Origin: Deltaproteobacteria bacterium
Lineage (GTDB): Bacteria > Desulfobacterota > Binatia > Binatales > Binataceae
DNA: 23,245 nucleotides
NCBI GenBank assembly: GCA_021799555.1
Contig: JAJZAG010000007.1
Coordinates: 1 to 23,245, forward strand
Direction of reading: 5' to 3'
Part shown: piece after piece, positions 1 to 7,239 of the stretch
How positions within the stretch are numbered: position 1 is the stretch's first letter
How the letters are laid out: every line of letters begins with the position of its first letter
Made by a program: the position numbers and the translations under genes
Notes under the pieces: model-generated
The model's database searches: none
Seen by the model: only the letters and a program-made list of their open reading frames with translations
What the model was told of the DNA's origin: nothing

Positions 1-494
1 AAGAACCGATGCTCAGTCTGCGGTCCGCCGTCGGCGGTCTGTTGGCGCGAGGCTGGGGCGCGTCATGTTGTGAGAAGATTGAGCTATCCGGCAGGCTAAC
101 TTTTTGGGACCGAAAGAATCGCGTCGTGGTGACAAGACTGAAGTCATGGCGAATTGGCGACGATCCTTTGCGAAAAAGACTGCTTCGCTCACCGCCGCGC
201 TTCCGGGGAGTATGAAGCCTGCTTTGGCGATGCGATCGTGCTCCTGGGCACTACACTGAGCGCGCAAGCGGCGTGGCGGACGGATAATCGGAAAATCGAA
301 TCGGCGCGAGGAGCAGAGCCGACGACCACAAACCGGGCCGGGTGACTCAATCGGTTACATGCTGATTCCAACAGCGACAGTATAGCGGCGGTCGCCGACT
401 TCGCAGCACAGCCGCTGAACTTCACGAACCTATTCACAGAGGCGCACTGTTTCATGCCAACGCCTTACTCGCATTGCGTGGCATTTATAATGCT
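1..494. other. gene-poor stretch, no supported gene
   Basis: Several short open frames cross this stretch on both strands. None has a convincing ribosome binding site, a recognisable motif or the residue composition of the neighbouring proteins. I read the frames on both strands and recognised nothing. It may hold the 3' flank of a gene to the left of the window, because a terminator-like hairpin follows at 495-515. Confidence 0.4.
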
Positions 495-515
495 TCCCCG
501 TTCGGGGATTTTTTA
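495..515 (+). terminator. candidate rho-independent terminator
   Basis: A short hairpin (TCCCC, loop GTTC, GGGGA) is followed directly by six T residues. This is the form of an intrinsic terminator for rightward transcription. The stem is only 5 bp, so it is weak. No gene upstream in the window obviously needs it. It lies inside the longest open frame leading into the acyl-CoA dehydrogenase, which supports the later start at 576 for that gene. Confidence 0.45.
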
Positions 516-575
516 TTGCCGGCAGTGGCCGGTGCGCAGGTCGATTGCGACACGAGTCACGTATGCGAGGCAATT

Positions 576-1742
576 ATGGACTTCGATTTGACCGAGGAGC
601 AGCGGATGTTCCGAGACAGCCTCCGGAAATTCCTCGACGCGGAGGTCCGCTCGCTCGACGAGCGGTGGGGCGACCTCGAGATGACTGCGGAGCGCGCCAA
701 GCCGCTGCTCAAGATGCTCATACCGTGGGGCTATGTGGGCAGCGAAGGAATCCTTGCCGGCGGCTCCGACCCGATTATTAGATGCGTTCAGAGTGAGGAA
801 CTCTCGGCTACTTTTCCGGGCCTGGCCGGGATGTCCGGGATAACCTCGGGCTCGGTCTCGCTGATCGCCGCCAATGCGCATCCCGATCTGGCGGAGCGTC
901 TGGTTGCCCCGCTGTCTCAAGGTGATCTGATCGGATGCATCGCCACCACGGAGCCGGAAGCCGGTTCCGATCCATCGGGAATCCGAAGCCGAGCAGAGCG
1001 CAAGGGCGATCATTGGGTTATCAACGGCGTAAAGAGCTGGATCAGCAACGGGAGCGTCGCCGACGTCGCGGTGGTGCTGGCGCAAACCGATCCTGCGCAA
1101 GGACCTGCCGGATTCCGCCAATTCGTGGTTGAGCGGCAGAAATCGCCCTTCGAGAGCCGCGAGATTCCAACGATCGGACTGCGCTCGTTTCCCACTTCGG
1201 AGTTGTTCTTCAACGATGTTGAAGTGCCGGATACGAACGTACTCGGCGGATGGAACAGCGAACGGGCGGCGCCCGAACGCGCGTTTCAGCGCACGCTTCA
1301 AATGTTTTCGCATGCGCGCGCGGGCACCGGAATGATGGCAGTTGGAATCGCCCGGTGTGCCTACGAGACCGCACTTGAGTACGTGCAGATACGAAGGCAG
1401 TTCGGCAAGGAAATCATCCGTCATCAACTGGTCGCCGCGATGATTGCCGATATGGCGACCGAGATCGACGCGGCCCGCCTGCTGTGCCATCGCGCCTATC
1501 TCGCGCTTCAGCGCGGCCGCGCGGACGTGGAAGCCTCGATGGCGAAATGGTACGCGACCGAAGCGGCGGTCAAGGTCGCGTCGACGGCGATCCAGTGCAT
1601 GGGTGCCAATGGACTCGCCACCGAAAACCGGGTTGAGCGATGCCTGCGCGACTCACGGATGCTGACGATGCCGGACGGAACGACTCAGATTCAAAAATTG
1701 ATCATCAGCCGCGCGTTGACCGGGAGGTCGGCAATCCGATGA
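576..1742 (+). CDS. acyl-CoA dehydrogenase family protein
   Basis: FAD-dependent acyl-CoA dehydrogenase of 388 residues, the usual length for the family. It would oxidise the alpha-beta bond of an acyl-CoA and pass electrons to an electron-transfer flavoprotein in the cytoplasm. The start at MDFDLTEEQ is chosen because ACADs typically begin this way and because the frame upstream crosses a terminator-like hairpin. Visible landmarks are the N-terminal helical domain, the middle beta domain with TEPEAGSD and the following W-I-NG-K-WISN segment, and the C-terminal helical domain with RRQFGK and QCMGANGLA. The active-site loop that usually reads Y-E-G-T before S/T-x-I-Q reads MPDGTTQIQ here, so the position of the usual catalytic Glu holds Asp. 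The substrate cannot be told from sequence. The stop codon overlaps the next start (ATGA). Confidence 0.9.
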   Translation: MDFDLTEEQRMFRDSLRKFLDAEVRSLDERWGDLEMTAERAKPLLKMLIPWGYVGSEGILAGGSDPIIRCVQSEELSATFPGLAGMSGITSGSVSLIAANAHPDLAERLVAPLSQGDLIGCIATTEPEAGSDPSGIRSRAERKGDHWVINGVKSWISNGSVADVAVVLAQTDPAQGPAGFRQFVVERQKSPFESREIPTIGLRSFPTSELFFNDVEVPDTNVLGGWNSERAAPERAFQRTLQMFSHARAGTGMMAVGIARCAYETALEYVQIRRQFGKEIIRHQLVAAMIADMATEIDAARLLCHRAYLALQRGRADVEASMAKWYATEAAVKVASTAIQCMGANGLATENRVERCLRDSRMLTMPDGTTQIQKLIISRALTGRSAIR

Positions 1743-2176
1743 AACGCCAAATCGCTGCGGGCGGAATACTTGATCTCAAAGGGCGCATCGGTCTGGTGGC
1801 CGGCGCGCGACACGGCGCTGGAAAGCATATCGCACTGGCGGCGGGGTTGATTCTGTGCCTCGTATTCGCGGCCGGGCGTGCATTTTCGGATCGCCCGCAG
1901 AATCGCGCTTCTCACAGCGGCGGATTGTCCGGGCCGGAGCGCGCCGTGTGCAAGCGAATACGCATACATCCGCAGTGTCCGCGGGCGCACCTGGCATATG
2001 CGCAACTACTCGCCGGGCTGGGCCGCAATACCGAGGCCAAGCGCGAACTGGGCGCAGCTGAACGGCTCGAGCCCGGACTCCCGTTCGCTGCGCCCGCAAC
2101 GGTGGAAGAACTCGCGCGTAAGCTCGGGATGAGCGAGCAGCTTCCCAAGCGCAAGCAGAACCGCTTCCATTATTGA
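1739..2176 (+). CDS. chimeric small protein: SDR-like start, TPR-like end; possibly a gene remnant
   Basis: A 145-residue ORF whose ATG overlaps the stop of the acyl-CoA dehydrogenase, so it could be translated by coupling. Residues about 10-34 read like the beginning of a short-chain dehydrogenase: LDLKGRIGLV, then AGARHGAG in place of the TGxxxGxG cofactor loop, then an IALA helix. The rest of the SDR fold (about 220 residues with YxxxK) is absent. A hydrophobic stretch follows, and residues about 80-115 match a TPR-type helix pair (RAHLAYAQLLAGLG, EAKRELGAAERLEP), followed by ATVEELARKLGM. The simplest reading is a deletion that joined the start of an SDR gene to the end of a TPR gene. It may be a pseudogene rather than a working protein. 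A real membrane-anchored TPR protein is the alternative. Confidence 0.45.
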   Translation: MKRQIAAGGILDLKGRIGLVAGARHGAGKHIALAAGLILCLVFAAGRAFSDRPQNRASHSGGLSGPERAVCKRIRIHPQCPRAHLAYAQLLAGLGRNTEAKRELGAAERLEPGLPFAAPATVEELARKLGMSEQLPKRKQNRFHY

Positions 2177-2619
2177 AACCCAGGCGCTTGCTTCCAACCG
2201 GAGCGGCGGAAGCCGGCTGCGCAGGAATCGGCCTAAGTCGCGTGGCGGTGCGGACTCGAAGCGCGCGGCAATCGTCACGGTCAAGGAGCATGCGCGACTG
2301 CTCGGCTATGCGGCCCCGAGGAGCACGAGGCGCCGCGTACCAAGGGCAAACTGTGAGTGATCCATTTCCTCGCGACGATCAATCGAAACCGCAGCCAGAA
2401 GGATTAATTATGACACCAATCGCTCTTTGTCAGACGCGGCTACACAGCTGATTTCCTTGAAATTCCGGCGAGCCCGCGTGTTACGCCAATCTTCGGATTC
2501 CGCGCGAGAGGGGTATCAGGCTTTGAATGGTCCGCATGAACTCTTCGGATCCAATCGCGCGGAGACAGGCTGTCGTTGGTCCAAGGTGATGCCGCTGCAT
2601 TATTCTTGGAAGGTCGGCC
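2177..2619. other. non-coding or degraded stretch
   Basis: No intact gene is supported here. A frame reading through about 2165-2355 on the plus strand is rich in Arg, Ser and Gly and lacks a start. The leftward tail of the antitoxin remnant frame runs on to 2481 without recognisable family similarity. The position between a chimeric ORF and a dead toxin-antitoxin pair suggests decaying DNA. Confidence 0.4.
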
Positions 2620-2876
2620 GCAGTCGTGACAATACTGGCGAGGGTCAGGTTCTTCACGCGACCCCGCTCAATGCGCGCGATGAGCGGCTGGCTCACGACG
2701 ATCAGCTTGGCGAGCCGGGCCTGCGAAATCTGACGGCGTCGGCGCAGATCGGCAAGCTACTCCTCGCCCGTCATCGAGTTGAACAGCTCGGCAACTTTCT
2801 TCTCTTGCCCGTAGCGGCTGATTTCCTTGTCGAGCCATCCCGTGAAATTCGCTTTTTCCCTTGCTACCTCACTGGC
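2620..2876 (-). pseudogene. remnant of an XRE/HigA-type antitoxin gene
   Basis: Read on the minus strand from 2876, one frame gives an antitoxin-like protein: GWLDKEISRYGQEKKVAELF, then MTGEE, then an in-frame TAG at 2757-2759, then LADLRRRRQISQARLAKL, VVSQPLIARIERG and KNLTLASI. The second part is a recognisable helix-turn-helix of the XRE/HigA family, with the Q-x-x-L-A, S-Q-P-x-I-A-R-I-E recognition helix and the N-L-T-L following it. The stop falls just before the HTH domain, so no full antitoxin can be made. It lies directly downstream of, and overlaps by a few bases, the toxin remnant, which is the toxin-first order of HigBA systems. Similarity fades after about 2630. Confidence 0.7.
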
Positions 2877-3176
2877 CCACGATCTGAAGCTGCCGGACCC
2901 GACCTACTACATTATGCTGAATGTCATCGCGCTTTTTGATCGTTCCGTAAGGCAGCACGATGGGGCGGATGGGCCGGAAAGTATAGAAAATTCTGACTTG
3001 CTTACCACGCAGTTCAAATGATCCGTCGCCGACGAATTACGAGCGTGGCCCGCGCAGAAGATTGTGCGTTCTTCAACGAGATTGATCAACAATGCGACCT
3101 CAGCGAAGGCACGCACATCACTCAGGGCAGAGAGAAATTCCGCCACGCGCCTGCCCTGCTCTTCGACTTTCCATCC
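2869..3176 (-). pseudogene. remnant of a HigB/RelE-type (Gp49-like) toxin gene
   Basis: Two minus-strand frames together spell a phage-derived Gp49-like/HigB toxin. The first (about 3176-3066) reads GWKVEEQGRRVAEFLSAL, a short helix, and LLINLVEER. After a one-base shift near 3066 the second frame reads THNLLRG, meets a TAA at 3037-3039, and continues GDGSFELRGKQVRIFYTF, IVLPYGTIKKRDDI and GRVRQLQ to a TGA at 2871-2869. The F-E-L-R, R-I-F-Y and K-K-R-D elements are hallmarks of this family of ribosome-dependent mRNA interferases. With a frameshift, an internal stop and no clear start codon the gene is dead. The antitoxin remnant follows at once. Confidence 0.72.
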
Positions 3177-3291
3177 AGCGACGCCCGTGCGACGACATCA
3201 ATGTTATCGCAAGTAAAACGTGCCTTCGGTCGCGAACGTCAACGGCGAGAGGCCCGAAAACCACACGAAGGTGTCTGAAGAACTAAAAGGT

Positions 3292-3368
3292 TGGCGCGCC
3301 CGGAGGGATTTGAACCCCCGACCCATAGATCCGTAGTCTATTGCTCTAATCCGCTGAGCTACGGGCGC
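3292..3368 (-). tRNA. tRNA-Arg(ACG)
   Basis: The minus strand folds as a complete tRNA. The seven-base acceptor stem is GCGCCCG paired with CGGGCGC. A D arm with AGCTCAGCGGATTAGAGC follows. The anticodon stem ATAGA/TCTAT carries the loop CTACGGA, so the anticodon is ACG (Arg, CGN codons; A34 is normally edited to inosine). The T arm has the GGTTCAAATCC core, and the discriminator base is G. The 3' CCA is encoded in the DNA. It lies about 60 bp after the phoR stop on the same strand. The decayed toxin-antitoxin DNA lies on its 3' side; no copy of the tRNA end that would mark an attachment site was found. Confidence 0.95.
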
Positions 3369-3431
3369 GTCGGACCTTAGAAATTTTCATATCGCGCGGC
3401 GGCGGGCAAGATGCCGCTGGTGCGACGCAGT

Positions 3432-4829
3432 TTAATCGCGCGGCGCGGGAAGCGTGATCGTGACCGTCGTACCGATGCCGAGCTTGCTCTCGAACTTGAG
3501 GGCACCGCGATGCAACTGCACGATGTGCTTGACGATCGCCAGCCCCAAGCCGGTCCCGCCGAGCTCCCGCGAGCGTGCGCGATCGACGCGATAGAAGCGT
3601 TCGGTCAGCCGCGGCAGGTCGCGTTCGGGAATGCCCTCGCCGGTGTCGGCGACGGTCAGTGTGATGGCGGGCGCGGCGCCCGCTTCGTTCACCGAGGCTG
3701 CGCGCGCCGAAACGATCACGCGACCGTCGCGCGGTGTGTATTTGATCGCGTTGTCGAGGAGGTTGACCATCACCTGATGCAGCCGGTCGCGATCCCCGGC
3801 GAGACGTGGCAAATCGGCGGGACAATCGACTTGGAGCACGACGCCTTCGCGATTAGCCTGCTCGCGCATCAGATCGGCCGCTTCGGCGATTACAGTTCGC
3901 GGGTCGAGCGGCTCGAGGTGGAGCGGCGTGGCGCCGCGTTCGAGATCTGACAGCGAGATCAGATCGTCGAGCAGGCGCGCGAGGCGACGCGCCTGGCGAT
4001 CGATGATCCCGATGAAACGGAGCTGGGTTTCCTTGTCCTCGACGCCGTGAATCAGCGTTTCGGAGTAACCGTAGAGGGCGGACAAAGGCGTGCGCAGTTC
4101 ATGGGTCAGGTTCGAGATGAAATCCTGGCGGACGGTCTCATAGGCCTTCAACTGCGTGATGTCGTGAAAGACAAACACGCGCGCTGCGCCCTGCGAAATC
4201 CTGACCGGCGCGGCACTGGCACTCAAGTGGCGGGCGGCTGGGTTTTGGATCTGAAATTCAGCGGAGGCGGCCTCGCCGTTTTCCGCGCGAGTCGCGCGCG
4301 AAACGAAATCCTGCAGGCGCGGGTCACGGCACAACTCCACGAAATCGCGTCCGCGGTGGTCGGTTTCGGACTCAAGCGCGAACATCCGGCGCGCCGCCCC
4401 GTTGAGCATCACCACTTCACCTCGGCGCCCGACCACGACGACCGCCTCAGTCATGCTGCGCAGGATCGCCTCGGATTCGTTGCGCTGCTCGGCCAGCGAA
4501 TCGATCTCGTCAACTATCGCATCGGTGGCGTCGAGCAGGCGATGCTCCGCACGGCTCATCGCGTCGTCGCCGCCTTCAAGGAGATGCGGCGGCGGCCGAC
4601 GCGCCTCGAGCGCTGCTGCGATCGCGTCGAGCCGTTCAGCATGGCGCTCAAAGCCGCGCGCGATCGCGGCGGCGAACAGATAGCCGCCGCCGAGTCCCGC
4701 CGCAATCACGAGCAAGGCAAGCCACGGCGCAACCACGCCCGTTGCGCAAAGAATCGCGAGCAACACGGCTGCGGGCAGCAGGCCCGCGATAACCGCGGCG
4801 AAAATCCGGACTTGGGCGGTGCTAGCCAA
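3432..4829 (-). CDS. phoR: phosphate regulon sensor histidine kinase PhoR
   Basis: A 465-residue inner-membrane histidine kinase. Two hydrophobic segments (about 8-28 and 33-55) are separated by almost no loop, which is typical of PhoR, a kinase without a large periplasmic sensor domain. A HAMP-like or linker coiled segment follows, then a PAS domain (about 115-225). The dimerisation H-box is SNLTHELRTPLSALYGY with the phosphorylated His at about 243. The ATP domain shows the N box (VNLLDNAIKYTP, about 355-366), the G1 box (VADTGEGIP, about 393) and the G2 box (GGTGLGLAIVKH, about 424). It presumably phosphorylates PhoB when phosphate is scarce, under control of the Pst transporter and PhoU. 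Its start overlaps the phoB end by 8 bp, so it is the last gene of the pstB-phoU-phoB-phoR run. Confidence 0.93.
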   Translation of the reverse strand: MASTAQVRIFAAVIAGLLPAAVLLAILCATGVVAPWLALLVIAAGLGGGYLFAAAIARGFERHAERLDAIAAALEARRPPPHLLEGGDDAMSRAEHRLLDATDAIVDEIDSLAEQRNESEAILRSMTEAVVVVGRRGEVVMLNGAARRMFALESETDHRGRDFVELCRDPRLQDFVSRATRAENGEAASAEFQIQNPAARHLSASAAPVRISQGAARVFVFHDITQLKAYETVRQDFISNLTHELRTPLSALYGYSETLIHGVEDKETQLRFIGIIDRQARRLARLLDDLISLSDLERGATPLHLEPLDPRTVIAEAADLMREQANREGVVLQVDCPADLPRLAGDRDRLHQVMVNLLDNAIKYTPRDGRVIVSARAASVNEAGAAPAITLTVADTGEGIPERDLPRLTERFYRVDRARSRELGGTGLGLAIVKHIVQLHRGALKFESKLGIGTTVTITLPAPRD

Positions 4830-5565
4830 GCGCCTCGGGGTTGAAGCGGTAGCCGACGCTGCGCACGGTCAGGATCATTTCCGGGTTGGCGTCGTCGCGT
4901 TCGATATGCTGGCGCAGGCGGCGGACGTGAACATCGACGGTGCGCGGTTCAACAAAAGTGTCGCGCCCCCAGACCATATCGAGCAATTGTTCGCGCGTAT
5001 ACACGCGCAGCGGATGCTGTACGAAAAATTTCAGCAGCTCGAACTCGCGCAACGCAAGGTCGCGGGGGACACCGTCGACTAAGACCTGATAGGAGCCGAA
5101 ATCGATCTTGAGTCGGCCGCGTTCGTAGGTTCCGGCACTCTCGGCGGCGCTCGAAGCATTGGCGCGGCGAAGGAGCGCCTTGATACGCGCGACGACCTCG
5201 CGTGGGCTGAACGGCTTGACCACGTAGTCGTCGGCGCCCATTTCGAGCCCCAGCACCTTGTCAACTTCGGTGCCCTTGGCGGTGAGGATCAGGATCGGCA
5301 GCTGCGCGGTTTCGCGCGTCTGGCGAATCTGCCGGCAGATTTCAAGCCCCGGCATCCCGGGTAGCATCAGGTCAAGCACGACCAGATCGGGAGGACGGCG
5401 GCGCAACTTTTCGAGCGCCACAGGTCCGTCGGCGGCTTCCTCGACCGCGAAGCCCTCGCGCTCGAGGTTGTAGCGGACGAGCTCGCGGATGTCGGCTTCA
5501 TCTTCGACGATCAGCACGCGTGCCCGCGTGCCCCGGCGTTCCTCGGCAGTTGCTGGCTGGCTCAT
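4822..5565 (-). CDS. phoB: phosphate regulon response regulator PhoB (OmpR/PhoB family)
   Basis: A 247-residue response regulator. The receiver domain (about 15-130) has acidic residues E21 and D22, the phosphorylated Asp at about 65 in VVLDLMLPG, the switch Thr at about 95 and Lys at about 117 in VVKPFSPRE. The C-terminal winged helix (about 145-245) shows LALREFELLKFF, TREQLLDMVWG, the recognition helix TVDVHVRRLRQHIE and the wing VRSVGYRF. Its position between phoU and phoR, overlapping both, identifies it as PhoB rather than another OmpR-type regulator. The first dozen residues (MSQPATAEERRG) are variable and the true start could be slightly later. Confidence 0.93.
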   Translation of the reverse strand: MSQPATAEERRGTRARVLIVEDEADIRELVRYNLEREGFAVEEAADGPVALEKLRRRPPDLVVLDLMLPGMPGLEICRQIRQTRETAQLPILILTAKGTEVDKVLGLEMGADDYVVKPFSPREVVARIKALLRRANASSAAESAGTYERGRLKIDFGSYQVLVDGVPRDLALREFELLKFFVQHPLRVYTREQLLDMVWGRDTFVEPRTVDVHVRRLRQHIERDDANPEMILTVRSVGYRFNPEALG

Positions 5566-6254
5566 TTTTGTTTTTTATCCATGTGACGGACTACTTTGCC
5601 GTGAACCATGAACATAACCATCTCGGCGATATTGGTCGCGTGGTCGGCGATCCGTTCCAGGTACTTAGAGACGAATAGCAGGCGTGTGGCGGGACCGATC
5701 GTGTGCGGATCCTCGGCCATGTAGCTCAGGAGCTCCCGGTAGATCTGGTAGTTGAGGTGATCGACTTCGTCATCGCGCTCGATCACGTTCTGTGCAAGCA
5801 CCACGTCATTACGCATGAATGCGTCGATCGAGTCCTTAACCATCGATTGCGCAATCTCGGCCATCCGCGGCAGATCGACGTAGGGCTTGAGCTGCGGAAC
5901 TTCGTTGAGCTCGAGCGCGCGCTCGCAGATATTGACCGCATTGTCGCCGATCCGTTCGAGATCGGTGGTAATCTTGAGGCCCGTGGTTATGAAACGCAGG
6001 TCGCTCGCGGTCGGCTGATGGAGGGCAAGCAGGCGGATGCACTGTTCGTCGTTGGCGACATCCATGCGGTTGACTTCCTCGTCGTTTTTGATCACCGCAC
6101 GGGCGTGGTCGCTGTCGCGTTCGACGAGTGACTCGACAGCCTCCGCGATCTGGCGTTCGACGAGACCGCCCATTTTGAGCAGGCCCTGACGCAGGCCGCG
6201 CAAATCCTCTTCGTACTGGCGGTTGGTATGCTGCGGCTGCGGGTTGGTATCCAT
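5562..6254 (-). CDS. phoU: phosphate signalling protein PhoU
   Basis: A 230-residue all-helical cytoplasmic protein with two PhoU repeats. Each repeat carries the conserved metal-binding E-x-x-x-D signature: DLERIGDNAVNI near residues 99-109 and YLERIADHATNIAE near 199-211. PhoU links the Pst transporter to the PhoR kinase and keeps the regulon off when phosphate is plentiful. The gene's end overlaps the phoB start by four bases (ATGA), which suggests translational coupling. It follows pstB by 21 bp. Length and motifs are normal. The first 12 residues, rich in Gln, Asn and His, look like a free tail. Confidence 0.94.
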   Translation of the reverse strand: MDTNPQPQHTNRQYEEDLRGLRQGLLKMGGLVERQIAEAVESLVERDSDHARAVIKNDEEVNRMDVANDEQCIRLLALHQPTASDLRFITTGLKITTDLERIGDNAVNICERALELNEVPQLKPYVDLPRMAEIAQSMVKDSIDAFMRNDVVLAQNVIERDDEVDHLNYQIYRELLSYMAEDPHTIGPATRLLFVSKYLERIADHATNIAEMVMFMVHGKVVRHMDKKQK

Positions 6255-6275
6255 TATCTATGACCTCCGGGCGCT

Positions 6276-7037
6276 CTAACCGAAGCGGCCCGTTATGTAG
6301 TCTTCCGTCTCGCGGCGCTCGGGATTAGTGAAAATTTGGCGCGTCTCGCCGAATTCGATCAGGTCGCCCTGGTACATGAATGCCGTCAAATCGGCAGTGC
6401 GGGCGGCCTGCTGCATGTTGTGGGTCACGATCACGATTGTGTAGCTCGACTTGAGTTCGAGCAATAGTTCTTCGATACGCGCGGTGGAAATCGGGTCGAG
6501 CGCCGAGCACGGCTCGTCCATCAACAGCACCTCGGGCTCGACCGCCAGCGCGCGCGCCACGCACAGGCGCTGCTGCTGGCCGCCGGACAAGCTTGCACCG
6601 GGGCGGCGCAAGCGATCCTTGACTTCGTCCCACAGCGCGGCCTGGCGCAAGCTCTTTTCGACGATCCGGTCGCGCTCGGCGCGCGAGATGCGCAGGCCGT
6701 TGAGGCTAAGCCCAGCGGCCACGTTGTCTTCAATTGACATCGCTGGGAACGGCGTTGGTTTCTGAAATACCATCCCGATCCGCCGCCTGATTTGCACCGG
6801 ATCGACTCCGGGCGCGTAGATATCTTCGCCGTCGAGCAGGACTTCGCCTTCGGCGCGCGCTCCGGCGACGACTTCATGCATTCGGTTGAGGCACCGAACC
6901 AGCGTCGATTTGCCACATCCAGACGGCCCGATAATCGCGGTGACGTGATTTTCGGGAAACGACAAGCTGATGTCTTTGAGCGCGCGGACAGCGTGGAAAT
7001 ACGCGCTTAAGTGCCGCACCACCAGTTTGTCGGCCAT
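6276..7037 (-). CDS. pstB: phosphate ABC transporter ATP-binding protein PstB
   Basis: A 253-residue ABC ATPase. Walker A is GPSGCGKST (about 37-45). The Q loop lies in GMVFQKPTPFP (about 88-98), and this F-Q-K-P-x-P-F-P sequence is characteristic of PstB. The signature is LSGGQQQRL (about 150-158). Walker B is VLLMDEP (about 170-176), with LDP after it, and the switch His is at about 206 in IVTHNMQQA. The C-terminal G-x-L-I-E-F-G and D-Y-I-T-G-R-F-G are also typical of PstB. It energises phosphate import through PstA and PstC. Those genes and pstS are absent: the next gene upstream on this strand is serS, 202 bp away. They must lie elsewhere if the transporter is functional. Confidence 0.94.
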   Translation of the reverse strand: MADKLVVRHLSAYFHAVRALKDISLSFPENHVTAIIGPSGCGKSTLVRCLNRMHEVVAGARAEGEVLLDGEDIYAPGVDPVQIRRRIGMVFQKPTPFPAMSIEDNVAAGLSLNGLRISRAERDRIVEKSLRQAALWDEVKDRLRRPGASLSGGQQQRLCVARALAVEPEVLLMDEPCSALDPISTARIEELLLELKSSYTIVIVTHNMQQAARTADLTAFMYQGDLIEFGETRQIFTNPERRETEDYITGRFG

Positions 7038-7152
7038 GATTATTCCGCCACCGCCAAGGTCCCCAATCCGCCCTGGTGAGTATTTATCATCACGCGCCTG
7101 AATCGGGAATCGTCAAAATCCCTCTCCACGAAATCGAATCTAGCCACGGAAT

Positions 7153-7168
7153 GTTACCGCGCCGTTAC
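7153..7168 (-). promoter_or_regulatory. possible Pho-box-like direct repeat upstream of pstB
   Basis: On the minus strand two GTAAC elements occur with an 11-bp repeat period (7164-7168 and 7153-7157), about 115-130 bp upstream of the pstB start. PhoB-family regulators bind direct repeats with 11-bp spacing, so the position and period fit. The sequence is not the enterobacterial CTGTCAT type, and only two short units are seen. The first repeat also forms the centre of a 7-bp inverted repeat (7159-7173). An AT-rich element that could be a -10 lies 65-85 bp further downstream (around 7082-7089), farther than usual for PhoB sites. Treat as tentative. Confidence 0.25.
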
Positions 7169-7239
7169 GGCGCAAAAAACCCTGAATTAACCCGAGCCAA
7201 CAGCCGCTCCACACGATTCAACGGCGCCACTCCTGTTGT

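Noticed and set aside
9..455. Overlapping ORFs on both strands at the left end (68-88 residues)
   Set aside because: No ribosome binding site, no family motif and arginine/serine-rich composition. They look like chance frames in GC-rich DNA.
513..1490. A 325-residue minus-strand ORF opposite the acyl-CoA dehydrogenase
   Set aside because: It is antisense to a clear ACAD and rich in Arg, Gly and His as expected of a shadow frame.
2165..2355. A plus-strand open frame after the chimeric ORF (IIETQALASN... to ...VTVKEHARLLGY) that could be its frameshifted continuation
   Set aside because: Rich in Arg and Ser, lacks a start codon, and I recognise no family in it. A frameshift is possible but unsupported.
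3018..3278. An 86-residue plus-strand ORF opposite the toxin remnant
   Set aside because: The minus strand here gives clear HigB-like protein in two frames; the plus ORF is its antisense shadow.
3292..3368. tRNA-Arg as an attachment site for an integrated element
   Set aside because: I looked for a second copy of the tRNA 3' end on the side of the decayed genes and found none in the window, and there is no integrase.
4047..4844. A 265-residue plus-strand ORF opposite phoR
   Set aside because: It is the antisense of a fully motif-complete histidine kinase and has no motifs of its own.
7159..7180. The GCGCC-GTTAC-GGCGC hairpin as a terminator for serS
   Set aside because: On the serS strand the T-run comes before the stem, not after it, so it does not have terminator form.
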